Shown: positions 33,854-46,400 of the stretch, piece after piece | How positions within the stretch are numbered: position 1 is the first letter of the stretch | Layout of the letters: each line of letters begins with the position of its first letter | Source: JBMONI01 sp049324575 | GTDB lineage: Bacteria > Omnitrophota > Omnitrophia > Omnitrophales > Aquincolibacteriaceae | Length of the DNA: 64,000 nucleotides | Direction of reading: 5' to 3' | Assembly: GCA_049324575.1 (NCBI GenBank) | Contig: JBMONI010000004.1 | Coordinates: 1-64,000, forward strand | The notes under the pieces: model-generated | Told to the model about the DNA's origin: nothing | Databases searched by the model: none | The model's input: the letters and a program-made list of their open reading frames with translations, nothing else | Translations under genes and position numbers: made by a program

Positions 33854-34435
33854 TTAGGCGGCGATGGAAACGACGAGATCGTTCGCGTATTGGCGGTCGA
33901 GCGTATTCAAGAGCGATTCCGAGACGGTCCAGTAGCCTTCGCTCGAACGATCCACCCCGGGGATCCTCGCTTCCTCGCCCCCCGAGACCGCCCAAAGGAG
34001 CGCGGTCGCAAGCGTGCCGCTTTTTTCGCCGGTCGTCCTGAAAAAGGCGACCTTGCGGCCGAACCGCCCCAGAAGTTCGCGCGAGACCGGGACATTTCTG
34101 GAAAGATGGATTGACGGCACATTCGCCCGACCGAAACGGATCGAAGCCCCTTCAAGATCGCGCTCCGTCCGCAACACTCCCGGCATCTTGAGCAATGCCG
34201 CAAGCTCACGGTCCTCGACCTGTCCCCTCTCGTTATAGACGACAAGCCGGACCTCGGAACGCGAAGAGACCGCATAGAAGAACTCGTTCTTCTGGGCGGC
34301 CGACATCGCCGAAAAATCCCCGGCATCCACGAACACCATCGCCGGCAACGCGCCTTGTCTGACCTGGCGGATCACTTTCCCGGCCGCAAGCGGCATGCTT
34401 TCGAGAACTCTCATCCCTTCCCGCACTTCCGCTCT
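33854..34435 (-). other. Giant 1 C-terminal module
   Basis: Residues 5266-5458, starting at the RAEVRE seam. Short alpha/beta segments (AMVFVDAGDFSAM, VRLVVYNERG). Length and order of segments resemble the C-terminal module of giant 2 (residues 4296-4489). Function unknown. Confidence 0.4.
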
Positions 34436-37400
34436 TTTCGAATCCTCCGGAAGCGGAACAGTTAAAGGCACCGGCGCGAGCTCCGTGTCTCGTTGTTCAA
34501 TCGGCTCGAGATCGATCACGGCGCCCGTATCGCGTGTCGTATCGATGAACGCAATATCGCCGTAGCCGTTCACCTCGAACCGGGAGATCTCCGCAGGGAT
34601 CACATCGAGAGGAATTTCCGCCATTTTCGCGTAGGCTTCACGGAATTCTTTCCCGGTAAAAACCCCCTGCTTGAGATAAGCCAGCGTCACGTGGAACGGC
34701 CGGAGTGTGATGGGATTCCCGAGGGCCTCCCCAATCCCTTCTTTCAATTCCAAGAGCGGGTCATGCTCCGCTTCCGGGACCCAGACCATCACGATCGCAA
34801 GATCTTTATGCCAGAACGGTCCGATCAAACGCCCACGAATCCTTCCTTGCCCGGGGACCGTTGCCCGGATCTTCTCAGCGGACGCTAGAAGCTCTTCCCG
34901 CGGCACCGCCTTCTCCGTATTGTGCGCGATCGGCCCCAGGGTCATATGCAAAGAACCTTGGGGACTCGTCACGACCTTTCGAACGGGATCATAACCGCTC
35001 GGAACAAGAACCAGCTGGTCAGCGCCAAATGCCTGAACGATCTCCATCTGTTTTCCGCTCAGCAACCGGACAAGATCCGTCTGTTCCGGGTTTGCAGGGT
35101 CGAAGAAAGCCGACGCGGAATAACCGTAAGCGGTCACGATCCCTTTCGCCGGGTCCGCACGCCGCGGATCGAATTCGGTCAGGATACGTTCGATCCGGAC
35201 TGCTTCGCCGTCGCCGCGCCCGAGATCCTCGCGAATATCGTGAAGCCCCTGCCGCCAGAGTCTCCGCGCGCCTTCTTCCGGCAATCCCGAAAAGATATCG
35301 GCCCATTGGCTGACAACTTCATGAAGGGGATCGTCACGCACTTCGGCGCGCGGCCCGGGCTTTTCATCTTTCGGTGCCGTCTGCGATTCCCGGCGATCCG
35401 CGGGCGATCCCGCCGGCGATCTTTTCGCGTTCGGGACCAGACTGAAAAACTCCCTTGTTAGATCGATCTCGTAATCAAAAAGGGCCGCGGTTTCCTTCGT
35501 ATACCGTTCATAGCTCGGCTGAAGCGCGCGATCATAAAATACAAGCTTTCGCAGCTCTTCCGCCGGCTTGAGATGTCGGGATCGTTTTTGGAAGAGTGCA
35601 ATATTGCGACCCGGATTATCCTGGATCCGGAAGGAAAGATCATAAAGACCCGCCAGCGATGGCTCGTGATAATACTGCGCATATTTTCCATCCACCAAAA
35701 GGATCGTGTCCCGGGTCAGGGTAAAATCGAAGGACGGAACGATGCTCGGGCCCTCGTCTTCGCGGACGCGGCGGTAGGCATTCCGAACATGAAATTCCTT
35801 TTGCGCCTCGCCGGAATCGCGAAACCGCAGGATCTCACGAAACAATCTTTGAATGGATCGCGCACGGAAAAAGGCCGCTTCGTTCAAATAAATACCCGCC
35901 TTGATCTTGCCCCGGGGATCTGCTTTTTCTCCCGTCACATATTCTTCGATCTTGCGGCGCCACCCCGGGGTCCGAAGGAGCACATCCAATCCGAGATGGA
36001 CCACGTGATATCCTCTCCGCTGAAGTTCCGCCTGTACCTCTTCGACCACCGTGGTTTTTCCTGCCCCGGAAGGTCCGTCAAAAGCGAAGAGGCCGAAGGG
36101 GTTCACGGGCGTCTTCCGGTCGCGTGCTTCGATGATCCGGTCCGCGATCTCACCCACGATCGGCTGAAGATCGGCGCGAAACGCAGTGACACGGTCAACA
36201 TAAGCCCCATGCTCATCCAAACGGTTCCCCCAATACTGATGTTGAACCCCGAACGCATGGACTTCGCGTGGGACCGTCGCCTCGTCCCCTCCCTCGCGGT
36301 AATAGGTCGAATAAATGTTCAAATCGACATCCGGCCCGGTGAGCACATGGACGGGGATCGGCTGTTCGACTCCCAGCGCCTCCGCCCGCTCGATCATGAA
36401 CCGGTCCGCCGCTTCCTGCGTCAGCGTGCGTCCGTACTCGCCGCGCTGCATCAGAACCCAATTCATCTTATGATGAGGCGAAACACCGTATTTTTTGATC
36501 CCCTGATAAAACACGTCCGTAAACTGCGAAACCCGGCCTTCGGTTTCGGATCCCATGATGAAATAAAAATCGATATCGCGGTCCGGCTCCAATTCTCCCG
36601 CATATTCAAAAAGAGCGGTATAACCGTCCACATCATCCCGCAATCCGAGATCCGTGTAGCGGAAGAAAGGAAAATAATGATTCCGGATCACTTTTTCGGA
36701 CAGCGGATGCCGTTCCTCGGGCGGGACCTTATCGGATTGGGGGACCCTCTTGTATTTGATCTCTCCATGCACCCGGAAGATCACCGTATCCAGATTCAGC
36801 CTTTCCATCGCCGTAAAGGCCACCAGGAGATGCCCCCAGTTGAACGGATTGTTCGCCACCGGAAAAAATCCCACCCGCAGCGGCCGATCCAATCTCCGTT
36901 CCGGAAGCGCGTCCTGCCGGTCCCGATAGCGATACATCTTCAAAAAAGCATCGGGCGCGATCTCTCCGCGGTCCACTTTTTCCTGGATCCCCGCGATCAA
37001 ACGGCGCAGGGCATGATAAAGCCGCGGAAGATAACCTTGCGTCTTGAGCCGGATCTGCGGGTCATAGGATTCCAGCTCATTCCGGATATGGTCCCACATC
37101 GGCAGAGCCGAAACGGGAGAAAACGAATTCCGAACTTCCGCGCGGCGTTTCAAACTCCCCTGTCGCAACGAGCTTCCCGCCGCACGCCCCTCCTCGTTAA
37201 GACTTCGCAGAAGCGGCGCCAGGCGCATCTCGGCCCGCGAAGGGCCTTTGCCATCCTCGGCGATCTCGCGGGTCGTATCGACAAAAGCTTTTCGCAAATG
37301 CTCTTTGATATGCGCCTCGGTCATTTCCCCGCGCCGGAAAGCCGCGCGCAATGCTTTCAGAGTATCGGTCAAATAAGTGAGGCCGAGCGTTGCGGAGTAA

Positions 37401-40400
37401 GTGAAATTCGGCTCCATAAAACCGCAGCCCACGATACAATTCTTGGGATTCAGCTTGATCATGCCGAACATGGCCGCAAGGAAATAGTCCTGAGGACGGT
37501 CCAGAACGAACATCGAATCGGCAAAGACCTCGGCCGGAGCGCCTCCGATCCCCGTGTCCTTGGTATCGCAGCACATCCCCATCAAGAGCGCGGTGTTGAG
37601 GTAAAGATTGCACAACGGGCCCAGGCAAAGCGGATCGTGGTCCGAATCGATCTGCCGCTGATACAGCTTTCTCACCTGCTCAAAATCCGTCCCCAGACGG
37701 TTCGGGCGCATGGCCGTGATGACCAATCGATAAGGATGACCACGCTCCGGCATCCCTTTGTCGATCGCTTCCTGCTGAAAGAGCAGATTCCGCAAATACT
37801 GATAGGCGTTCTCGTTCGTCGCAAAAACCCGGCGGTCCCCTCGCAAAATGTGCTCAGGCTTGAACGAGACCATATCGACGCCGGCTTCCTGACTTTTCTC
37901 GAGGAACTCGGTCAGCTCTGCAATGGGCGTATCGGGATGGATCATATAGGTATTGCGGATCACGATATTGAGCCCCAGTCTTCTGCGAAGCTCGTCGAGT
38001 TGGGCCGCCAGCCGGTAAGCATAGGTCCCGTGCACGGAAATACTGATCACACTCGGATCTTTTTCTTCGGCAAAAACTTTTCGAAGAATCTCGGGATCCT
38101 CCTTGGCGAGCTGCCGGACGAACATACCGTTCGTATTCAGCGTAAGTCCCAGTTTCGAGTTTGAGAGAAAAACAAGGAGATCATGCCAATGCTCATAAGC
38201 GCCAGGCTCCCCGCCTCCGGTCACAAAAACGGAGCGGCCTCCATGCATTTCGAAATTTCCAAGGATTTTTGTCAGGACCTTCGGGTCGACCTGACGCCTG
38301 CTTTTGACCGGGAACGAACAGTTGATACAATCCTTGAATCCCCGGCCCGTGCGCTGGATCGCATCCCAAAAGGGGCAAAACTGGGTCAGATCGAGCTGAA
38401 TCTGATACGGGAAAACTACCGGTAATTTCCCCTGCGCGAGGACTTTCAGGATGTTGTGGGCCGCATGGTTGCGATTGTCATCGAGGATCGAGAATTTGTC
38501 CGGCGTCAAACGCTGATGGATAAAGCTTTCGGCCTTGCCTGAAAGCGGGCCCCGGCCTGGAGCCTTTTTTGCATCCGGCGGAACGCCGTCCGAGCGCAGT
38601 TCACTGCGAGGCGCTTCCGGAAAATCAAAGTGATAAGGAACCGAGAAGGATTCTTCGCCGACCCGCTGGCCCTCTCGCAAGGTCGCTCGGATAAAGCTCA
38701 AGCGTTTTGCGCCGAGCCGCCCCCTCGGAGTGTCCCGGTTCGCTTCGGCCCATTTCCTCAGGGAGGCAAAACGGTCCGGACCAAGCGGCTTTCGGATCCG
38801 CCCCACCGTGATATGGACGATATTTGGCATGAATGGACTTTCGTACCCGGGCTTGCGGAAGATCCGGTCCAACGCCGCTCGAAGCCGGAAAACATCCATG
38901 CTTTCGACAAATCCTTGCAGCAAGATTGAACCTTTCTCATCGATCGTAATTCCCTTCCAATCGATCGGGAAAGATTCGACGGTCGAGACCGCTTCCCGGA
39001 CCGCAGCCGCCGTCGATTCGCTGAAGATCCCCTCCGGCAAGTCCGGAGTGAAGACCTTCACGGGAATATAGCCCGACACGTGGAGATAATCATCCGCGAT
39101 CCAGGTCACCTCGTCCCCCTGGAGACCGAACGTTTCGGTCCACTCGGACTGGATCTCATGGATTCGGCCCATCAAAGCTTCCCCTCCTTCTTGCTGACCG
39201 ACCAGGAGATGAAGCCCGACCGCTTCTCCATGGAGAGGCTTTCCATCCCGATCATAATGTTCCGCATTGGAGGTCAGTCGCTCGGGATCGAAATCCGGCC
39301 GCGAAGCGATCTTCGCGAACACCGCGTCATAGACCTCCCGCATTTTCCGGTTCGCTTCTGAAACTTCATCCGCTTCCGCGTTTCTAACTTCAGAGCGTCG
39401 GGACAAAACCCGCGGGACGATCCGGGCGAATTCGGCAGCTTGGTCCCGCAGAAGCGCCTCCGCCCGCTCTCCCGTAGCTCCTTGTGTTTCTTCGAGGAAG
39501 CTCGCGATCCTGGCTTTGAAAACCGGCCTCAGCGCTTCCAGCAATCCATCCCGCGCCTCCGCCGGCGCGTCCATATAACGGCGCAAGAAGAAAGCCGCCA
39601 CGAGGGCCCATTCCGAGGCCTTCCAAAGATCCTCGTCCCTCTCCTTCCCAAGCCGCCGCTCCAGGATCGAAACTACTTCCTCCGGAAAATGCGCCCGGTA
39701 GAACTCCGTATGCTGACGGTATTCGGCAACCGCCTCTCGATGCCACGCTTCCGCATCGAGTCCCCGCGCTCCCTGATAGATCTCCTCCGCAGCCGAGGCT
39801 GGCAGAGCCTCAGAGAGCGGCGGCTCCGCTGAATTTTCCAGCGGACCTTCAGAGGACAATGCAAGCCCCCGCTTCCATTGCGCAGCATAAGCATCGAAAA
39901 CGACTTTGAAATAGAGCGGGAAATTGCTCGAGGGAGATTTCCCGGCTTCGGCTTTTTTTTGGAGCGGATTGGCCTTATGGATCTTTTCCCCCATTCTCGT
40001 GTCCGTGACCGTCTTGCCAAGAACAACGGCATGGGCCGCGAAATGCGCTTCAAAAGGAGCCGGCGCGGTCCAGATGTCCTCATCTTCCAGATAAGTCCGT
40101 AAAAGCGAGCGGGACACGGCGAACTCGCCCGTATTGGGCTGGCGGATCTCTGAACCATATAACGCTTTGAAGAAAGGATAAACAAGATGATCGATGATCG
40201 GAATATCGTCGAATCCGTAATAACGAAGATACTGCGGCGAAACATAATCCGAAGAACCGCTCAAAACAGGCCCGATCAATTTTGTCACATAGGCATTGTC
40301 GACCGTCATATCGCCGTCGATATCTGCAAAATGCGCTCCCAGCTTTTCCGCCACCCGCATTCCGAGCCGCTGCGCCCATTTCTTTCCGATCAACCCCTTG

Positions 40401-43400
40401 AACTCAGGCTCTTTCCCGTAAACCCAGACCGGGATCTCGGGATCCCCACGGTCCTCCACGCCACGAACCGCCTCGAGGGTCTTGCGCCCGTCACCTTCCG
40501 CGCTTTCGCCCACGCACAGGATCAATGCCCGCGTCAGGCCATGTCGGGCCAGGAGATCCTTCACCGAATCCTTGATCGTCGCAACCAGCCGGCGAATGTC
40601 CAGATCCTTTCCGTCCGTGCCGCGGGCGCCACGGCCGACCGCCTCGTCGATCTCATCATAAAAAGGCACAAGGATCACAAGATCCGCCCTTGGGACCTGC
40701 TTTTGAATGTCCGCGATCTCCCTTTGCGTGCTTTGATCGAACCGCCGAACCGCATCCTGCTGCGGAGTCAATACCCCCGCCGGCTCCTCCCTCGCGCTCC
40801 GGAGCTCGGAGCGGAGCCAGGAGGCTTTGCCTTCTTTCATTTCAGCCACGAGTTGGTTGAAACGCTCGATCGCCTTCGGCAACTCCGTTTTCACCGACCC
40901 GTAAGCGACCTGATAATCGTGATTCATAGAGGCTTGGGCGATCCCGAGGAAAAGGTCCTTGGCCTCAAAAGCCTGAGGATTCGCCGAAGCCCCGCCGGGC
41001 CAAGCGTTCTTCCACGAAGTTTCGAACGCTGTGACCAAATGCTGAAACTGAACGCTGATCGGCTCCTTTTCTTTTGGAGGTTCTTTCGGATAAGAGTAGC
41101 TCCCCGGGTTCGCTTTGGGCTGCGTCTTTTCAAACTCCTTGGAAGCCGTTTGAAAAGCCTTCTCGACAGCCGAATCGGAGGGGTTTGAATAAACATTGCG
41201 AATGGCAGTCCCACTCCCGGCTTTCCTCAGAACAGCTTCTGCCGAGGGGGCTTTAATCTTAATTGAAAAATTCTTAAGGGTATGCCCTGTCGCATATTCG
41301 CTTGAGTATCCTGACTCGTCGTAACTCGTGCTCGTCTCTGGAAATTCCGTTGAAGCCAGTTCGAATATCTCTGGTTTCGGAAGCGGGGTCTCCGATATTT
41401 GGGCCGTCACGTTACTGCCAGCCCCCGCCCCTTCGATCCCGATCGCATAAACTCCATCAAGATAGCGAGCCATCAACTCATGACTTTTGCTGCCGTGAGC
41501 TTCGTCGGATGTAAGAAGACCCCTTTTCTCGAACTCATCGATCCCACGGCCAAGAAAATGCAGCAAATACTGCACGGCGAAATCGCCGGTCCCAGATCCT
41601 TTGATATATTCCCCCAGATCCGCGAGATCGCCGTTCATGGAATAATTATTCAAGACCATATCAAAGGCCGGCTGCGCTTGCATCAACCCGCCCACCGCCC
41701 GGCCATACACAGTGCGGACGATCCCACCGTATGTATCGGTATATTCGTCTTCCCGGAGATTCCCGTTCGGGAAGAGATATAAATCACTATGATTCATGCC
41801 ACGGACATTGAGTCCGGTTCGATACATAAAATCTTTCAGCTTTTCAAAAACCAGCCCGCGCTTTGCCCAGCCCCCTAAAATGCTGTCGGCTCCGAATTGG
41901 TCATATTCATGAAGAAGCTCACGCAAACGCAGCGCTTCCGCTTTCGATTTGGACATCCGGATCGTGACCCCGTAAGTTCGGTCCTGCTTGGCTAACCGAT
42001 CCTTAAAACTCCAATGAAAAAAAGGATGATTCGGCATGGAAACACTGTTCCCGATCACGCTGGCCATGTGTTCTGTTTCCCGTCCGGACTGGTCCCCTTC
42101 TTCGAGACCCGGTGGTGAATGAAAGTGCGGCTGATAATTTGTCCCCGGCAAAGCTCCCGGCATTTCTAAAAAGGCGCGGAAATCTTTCGTCAGGACGGTT
42201 TTTCCATCGCTGTCCAATAGCGTAAAATCAAGCTCTCGCGGAACCTCGGAACGAAGCGTTGGCATGAGTTGGATCGGCTCCCCGGTTTCCGTATCAAAAA
42301 CATTATGGACCGCGCGAATGCGCACCGTTCCGAATCCTTTCATCTCAAGACGGGCGGGCTCAAAACGAAGAGGGTCTTTGTGCGACACGGCCGTAAGAAG
42401 ATCCGCAAAGCCATTCAAAGGGGCTTCACGTCCTTGGCCCTCCCGGGCCACCCATCCGAACTGCCCGGGAAGCATCGAAAGCCGACCGACCACATCACGA
42501 AGCGAATGCCATTCCATCTGGTAAGGCTCCCCGGATGGGGCTTTCAATTTCACGAGGCCATAATGGCCATAGATCTGATCGTCCGGAAGTTTGCGAACGG
42601 TGAGTTTGATCCGGCCGTTTGAAGTCCGGACCGCTTCATCGACCATGAAGAAATCCCCGATAAAGGGAAGAATGACCCCTTCACGGCGGGTCGCCAAAAG
42701 AGGGCCGAATTTTCCGAAGGCCGACGCATGGAACTCTTCAAGCGATCTCGCCTTCGCATGCTGAGAGGGTATCGCATAAAAGCTCACCGTGTGCGTCCGG
42801 TGCAGTCGGTTCGCGAGGACGGGATCATCGGCGGTTCGCGGCGCCGCAGCCGCCTTCAGCTTTAAGATCAATGCCTCGACAGACTCCGCGATCAAAGAAG
42901 GATCGGTCTGTTTTCGCAATCGGCCGGTGAGCAAAAGGTCCCGGGCAACCCAATAAGCCGTCTCACGCACCGTGTCGTTCTTGTGCTCCAGCGCCGCTGC
43001 AATGAACTCGGCGGCCGATGGCACCTCGAACGCTTTTTGAATGTTCTTGTGATAGAGATAAAAGTAGAAATTGGCCTCATATGAAGGGATCTTGCTCATC
43101 GCCCTGATCACAAGCTCACGATAAACAAGATCGGGATCCGCCAACGCGGGAACCAAAAGAGGTCCCATGTCCTTCAAAGCAAGTTCCGCACCCACCAGTG
43201 GCGCGTAACGCTTCAGCGCAATATTTTTATGCTCCAAAGCCTTGGGAATAAATTCAGCGGCATGGGGAACTTGCGAAGCTTTTTGAATGTTCTTTTGATA
43301 CAAGTGATAAAAAAACTGCGCCTCATCAGAAGGGATCTTTTCAAGTCCCTTGACCGCAAGGTCCCGATAATCAGGCTTCTCATCGGCCAAGGCCGAAACC

Positions 43401-46400
43401 AGGACCGGAGTCGCATCCTCCTTCCCAAGCTCTGCAGCGACCAAGGCCGCGCTCCTCTGGATCGTCACACATCCTTTTTGGATAGCCTCTCGCGCGTATT
43501 GATCGGCCTGGGGCACTTTCGCGGCATCTCCGATGCGACCATGATAAAGGTGGAAAAAGAACAAGGCTCGGGCGGAACCGATCCGCTGCAAAGTCGAAGC
43601 GATCGCATTATGAACATCATCCGGAGCGGCGCTTTGCATCATCAAGCCGATCAAAGCAGGCTCGATCGCCGGGTCGCGGAAATGACTCAGCGCGGTCGCG
43701 ATCGCGATCACTTGCGAGCGGGATCCGTCATAATAATAATGCTGGGACTTTTGATTGAGAATTTCCAACATGGTTTTCACAACGACCGGCGGCGCATGAA
43801 CACCGTACCCCCCCAGAACTCGTGCCGCCGTGTGCCGGTAGTCGATGATCTGTTCGTTCTCCGGAAAAGAATATTTGGTTTTCAATAAAAACAGCAATGC
43901 AGGGATCGCCGAAGGTCTCTTCATCCTTCCCCAAAAAAGGACCCCATTGGCAAATAAATGCTTGATAAAAAAATACAGAGGGAACATGCTCAGACCCGTC
44001 AGCAATAAGGTTAAAAAGGGATGGGCAGCCATATTGAAGCGGTATTTGTTCCAAAGCGTAAGCTCATTTCCCTCATGGAGTAATTGCCAGGCACGATCTC
44101 GGATCGAGGGCGACGGATGCGTAATCGCTTTTCGGCTCCATGACAGCCACTCACGATGCCGTCGCGCGTGCTCAAGGTCCCCTGTCATCAATTGGACATA
44201 GAATGTTCCCTTTTCATCGCCCGAGCGAATCAGCTCGGCTTTAGCCAAGTTCACGATCGCAGAGTTCTCATTCGCCAGAAATGCGATCAAAACCGGCTTA
44301 CTACGGGGATCCCCCATCATACTCAGCGCAACAGCCGCCTGGCTTTGAAATTGCGCCAGCAAATTCGGATCTCGCGCCAAGGCTCCCAGATCAAAAAACC
44401 CACCGGTTTTTTTATAGACTTTCCACAAAAAAGGCGCCATATCCGGCGTGCCCCATTTTCCAAGTTCCGTTGCCGCAAAAATACGTTCGCGGGGTGTCCC
44501 CGTTTTAAATTTGTCGAGCAAAAGCTCACGCGCCTCCCGCGGATCGTTTTCAGCGATCTTCGAGAAAATCTTATTCACGAGGCCGGCAAAAAATTCATCC
44601 TTTGCACCGCCCCAAGAAGGACGATCATTCCAAGCCTGGAATTCAAGATCCAAAGCTTGTTTTAGAAACGGGTTGTATTCGGCGCCCGAAAAAAGATGCC
44701 TCGCTTCGACCGCTGCACCACGCACCCGCCCATCCGAGTCCTTCAGAAATTCCCGCAAACGCGTAGCGAGTTCAGGATTTTTGCGCTTCGACAGCGCGAG
44801 GATCGCAGCCGCCTTAGCCTCGATGTTGGTGGATTCCAAAAACCTGATAAAAAGGGCTTCCGTGTCGGCTTCTTCGATATCAGCCAATAAACCGATCACG
44901 CGCCTCACCGCATCTTGCGGGATTTCTTTCTCAGCCAGCGCATCTTCCAAATAAGCCATGATAGGCGCCGCAGCCGCTTCTCCTTTTGCTATCAGCGCGT
45001 TCTCCAGGATTTCGTCATCAGAACTTCGGTAATGATACTTATTGGAAAGGCATTGGCGCTGATAGATCCGCCATAACAATTCTGCGGCTTTGGGATGATC
45101 GACCTTGCTTATGAGATTCACATATTTTTTTATCTCCCAGGAATGAAATGGCTTTTTTTCCTGCAATTCAAGAAATTTTCCGTAAGCTTCCAAAAAGAGC
45201 GCCGCGGTGGCCGGATTTTGAAGTCCCGCTATCGTTTCGAAGGTCTTTTCAATATCGTTTTCCTCAGAATAGGAAAGCCCTCCTTCTTTCTTTGCCTCAA
45301 GTCGTTTCAGCACGGCGCTGAGTTGGTTCATCAAAACGGCGGTCTGATACGATTCCCCGGAATATCGGTTGGGAGTTTTTTCCCATACGCGTATCGCTAA
45401 AGCCCGGACCTCCTCATTTTCATCCTTCAAACATTGGATAAGAACCTCGAGAATCGAGGGCGGAAATTGCCCCATTGTCTCCAGGGATTCGAGCGCAAAC
45501 TTCCGGTTCTGCAAACTCGAAGAGCTCGCAAGCTCGGCGATGGCAAGCGCCGCTCTTTCGTCCTGGAACTTCGACAATGCGATAGCCGCTGGCACAAAGT
45601 AGGGTTTCTCCTCATGATAAATACGGATGAGCTCGGGGATCGCGCGAGGGTCACGCATCTTTGCTAATAATTCGATGACCCTTTTTCTGGGGCGTGGATC
45701 ACCCTGAAGGGAGGCGATCAATGAAGGAACGGTCGGAGCTCCCATCGAAAGCAGGGTTTCTTCAGCAAAAAGCCCGAGCTTGGGATCGTTCAGCAAACGG
45801 ATGAACATCGCAACACTCTCCAACGATTTAAGTTGCCCTAAGACTTTGACAGCGAGCTCTTTGCCTTCCGCGCGGGGATGCTTCTCAGCGAGTTCGATCA
45901 GTGCGGGTACAGCCGGCTCTCCGATCTGCGAAAGGACCTGGAACAAAAGTTGATCGCAATAAGACCGTTTTCCTGAGAGACCCAGAAAATGACGGATATG
46001 TGGGATCGCCGGCTTCCCGATCTCTCTTAAGGCATTTGCATGCCATCCGAGAAATCCGAGGTTCGAACTTTCCCGCTTCATGCCTGACGCATCTAACGTG
46101 GCTTTATCCGATCTTTCATAACGCGCCGCCATGTCGTCAAGGATATCCGGCACCGAGGCTTCTCCATGCTGCACGAGACGCGCCAAGGCTTCATTCGCGG
46201 ATTTTCCATTCGAAGGCCAATTCCAAAAATCGTAGCGGGTATCCGGAAGCAATGCGAGGTCGTGGGCGATCGACTGTTTTTTCAGATCCGCTTGGTCCAC
46301 CGGCTCGCCGAAGATCTTGGCCGCTTCCTCGAAACTCACCGCACGGCCCTGGACAGGTTCGGGACGAGATGCCGGCTGCTCCAGGGATGGAGGCATTGCG

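Noticed and set aside
35573..38164. 863-codon plus-strand open frame inside giant 1
   Set aside because: Also an antisense shadow. The minus-strand frame carries radical-SAM and nucleotidyltransferase motifs here.
42240..42260. A further seam motif (LRSEVP) near residue 2660 of giant 1
   Set aside because: The final Arg of the pattern is replaced by Pro and no domain border is evident there.
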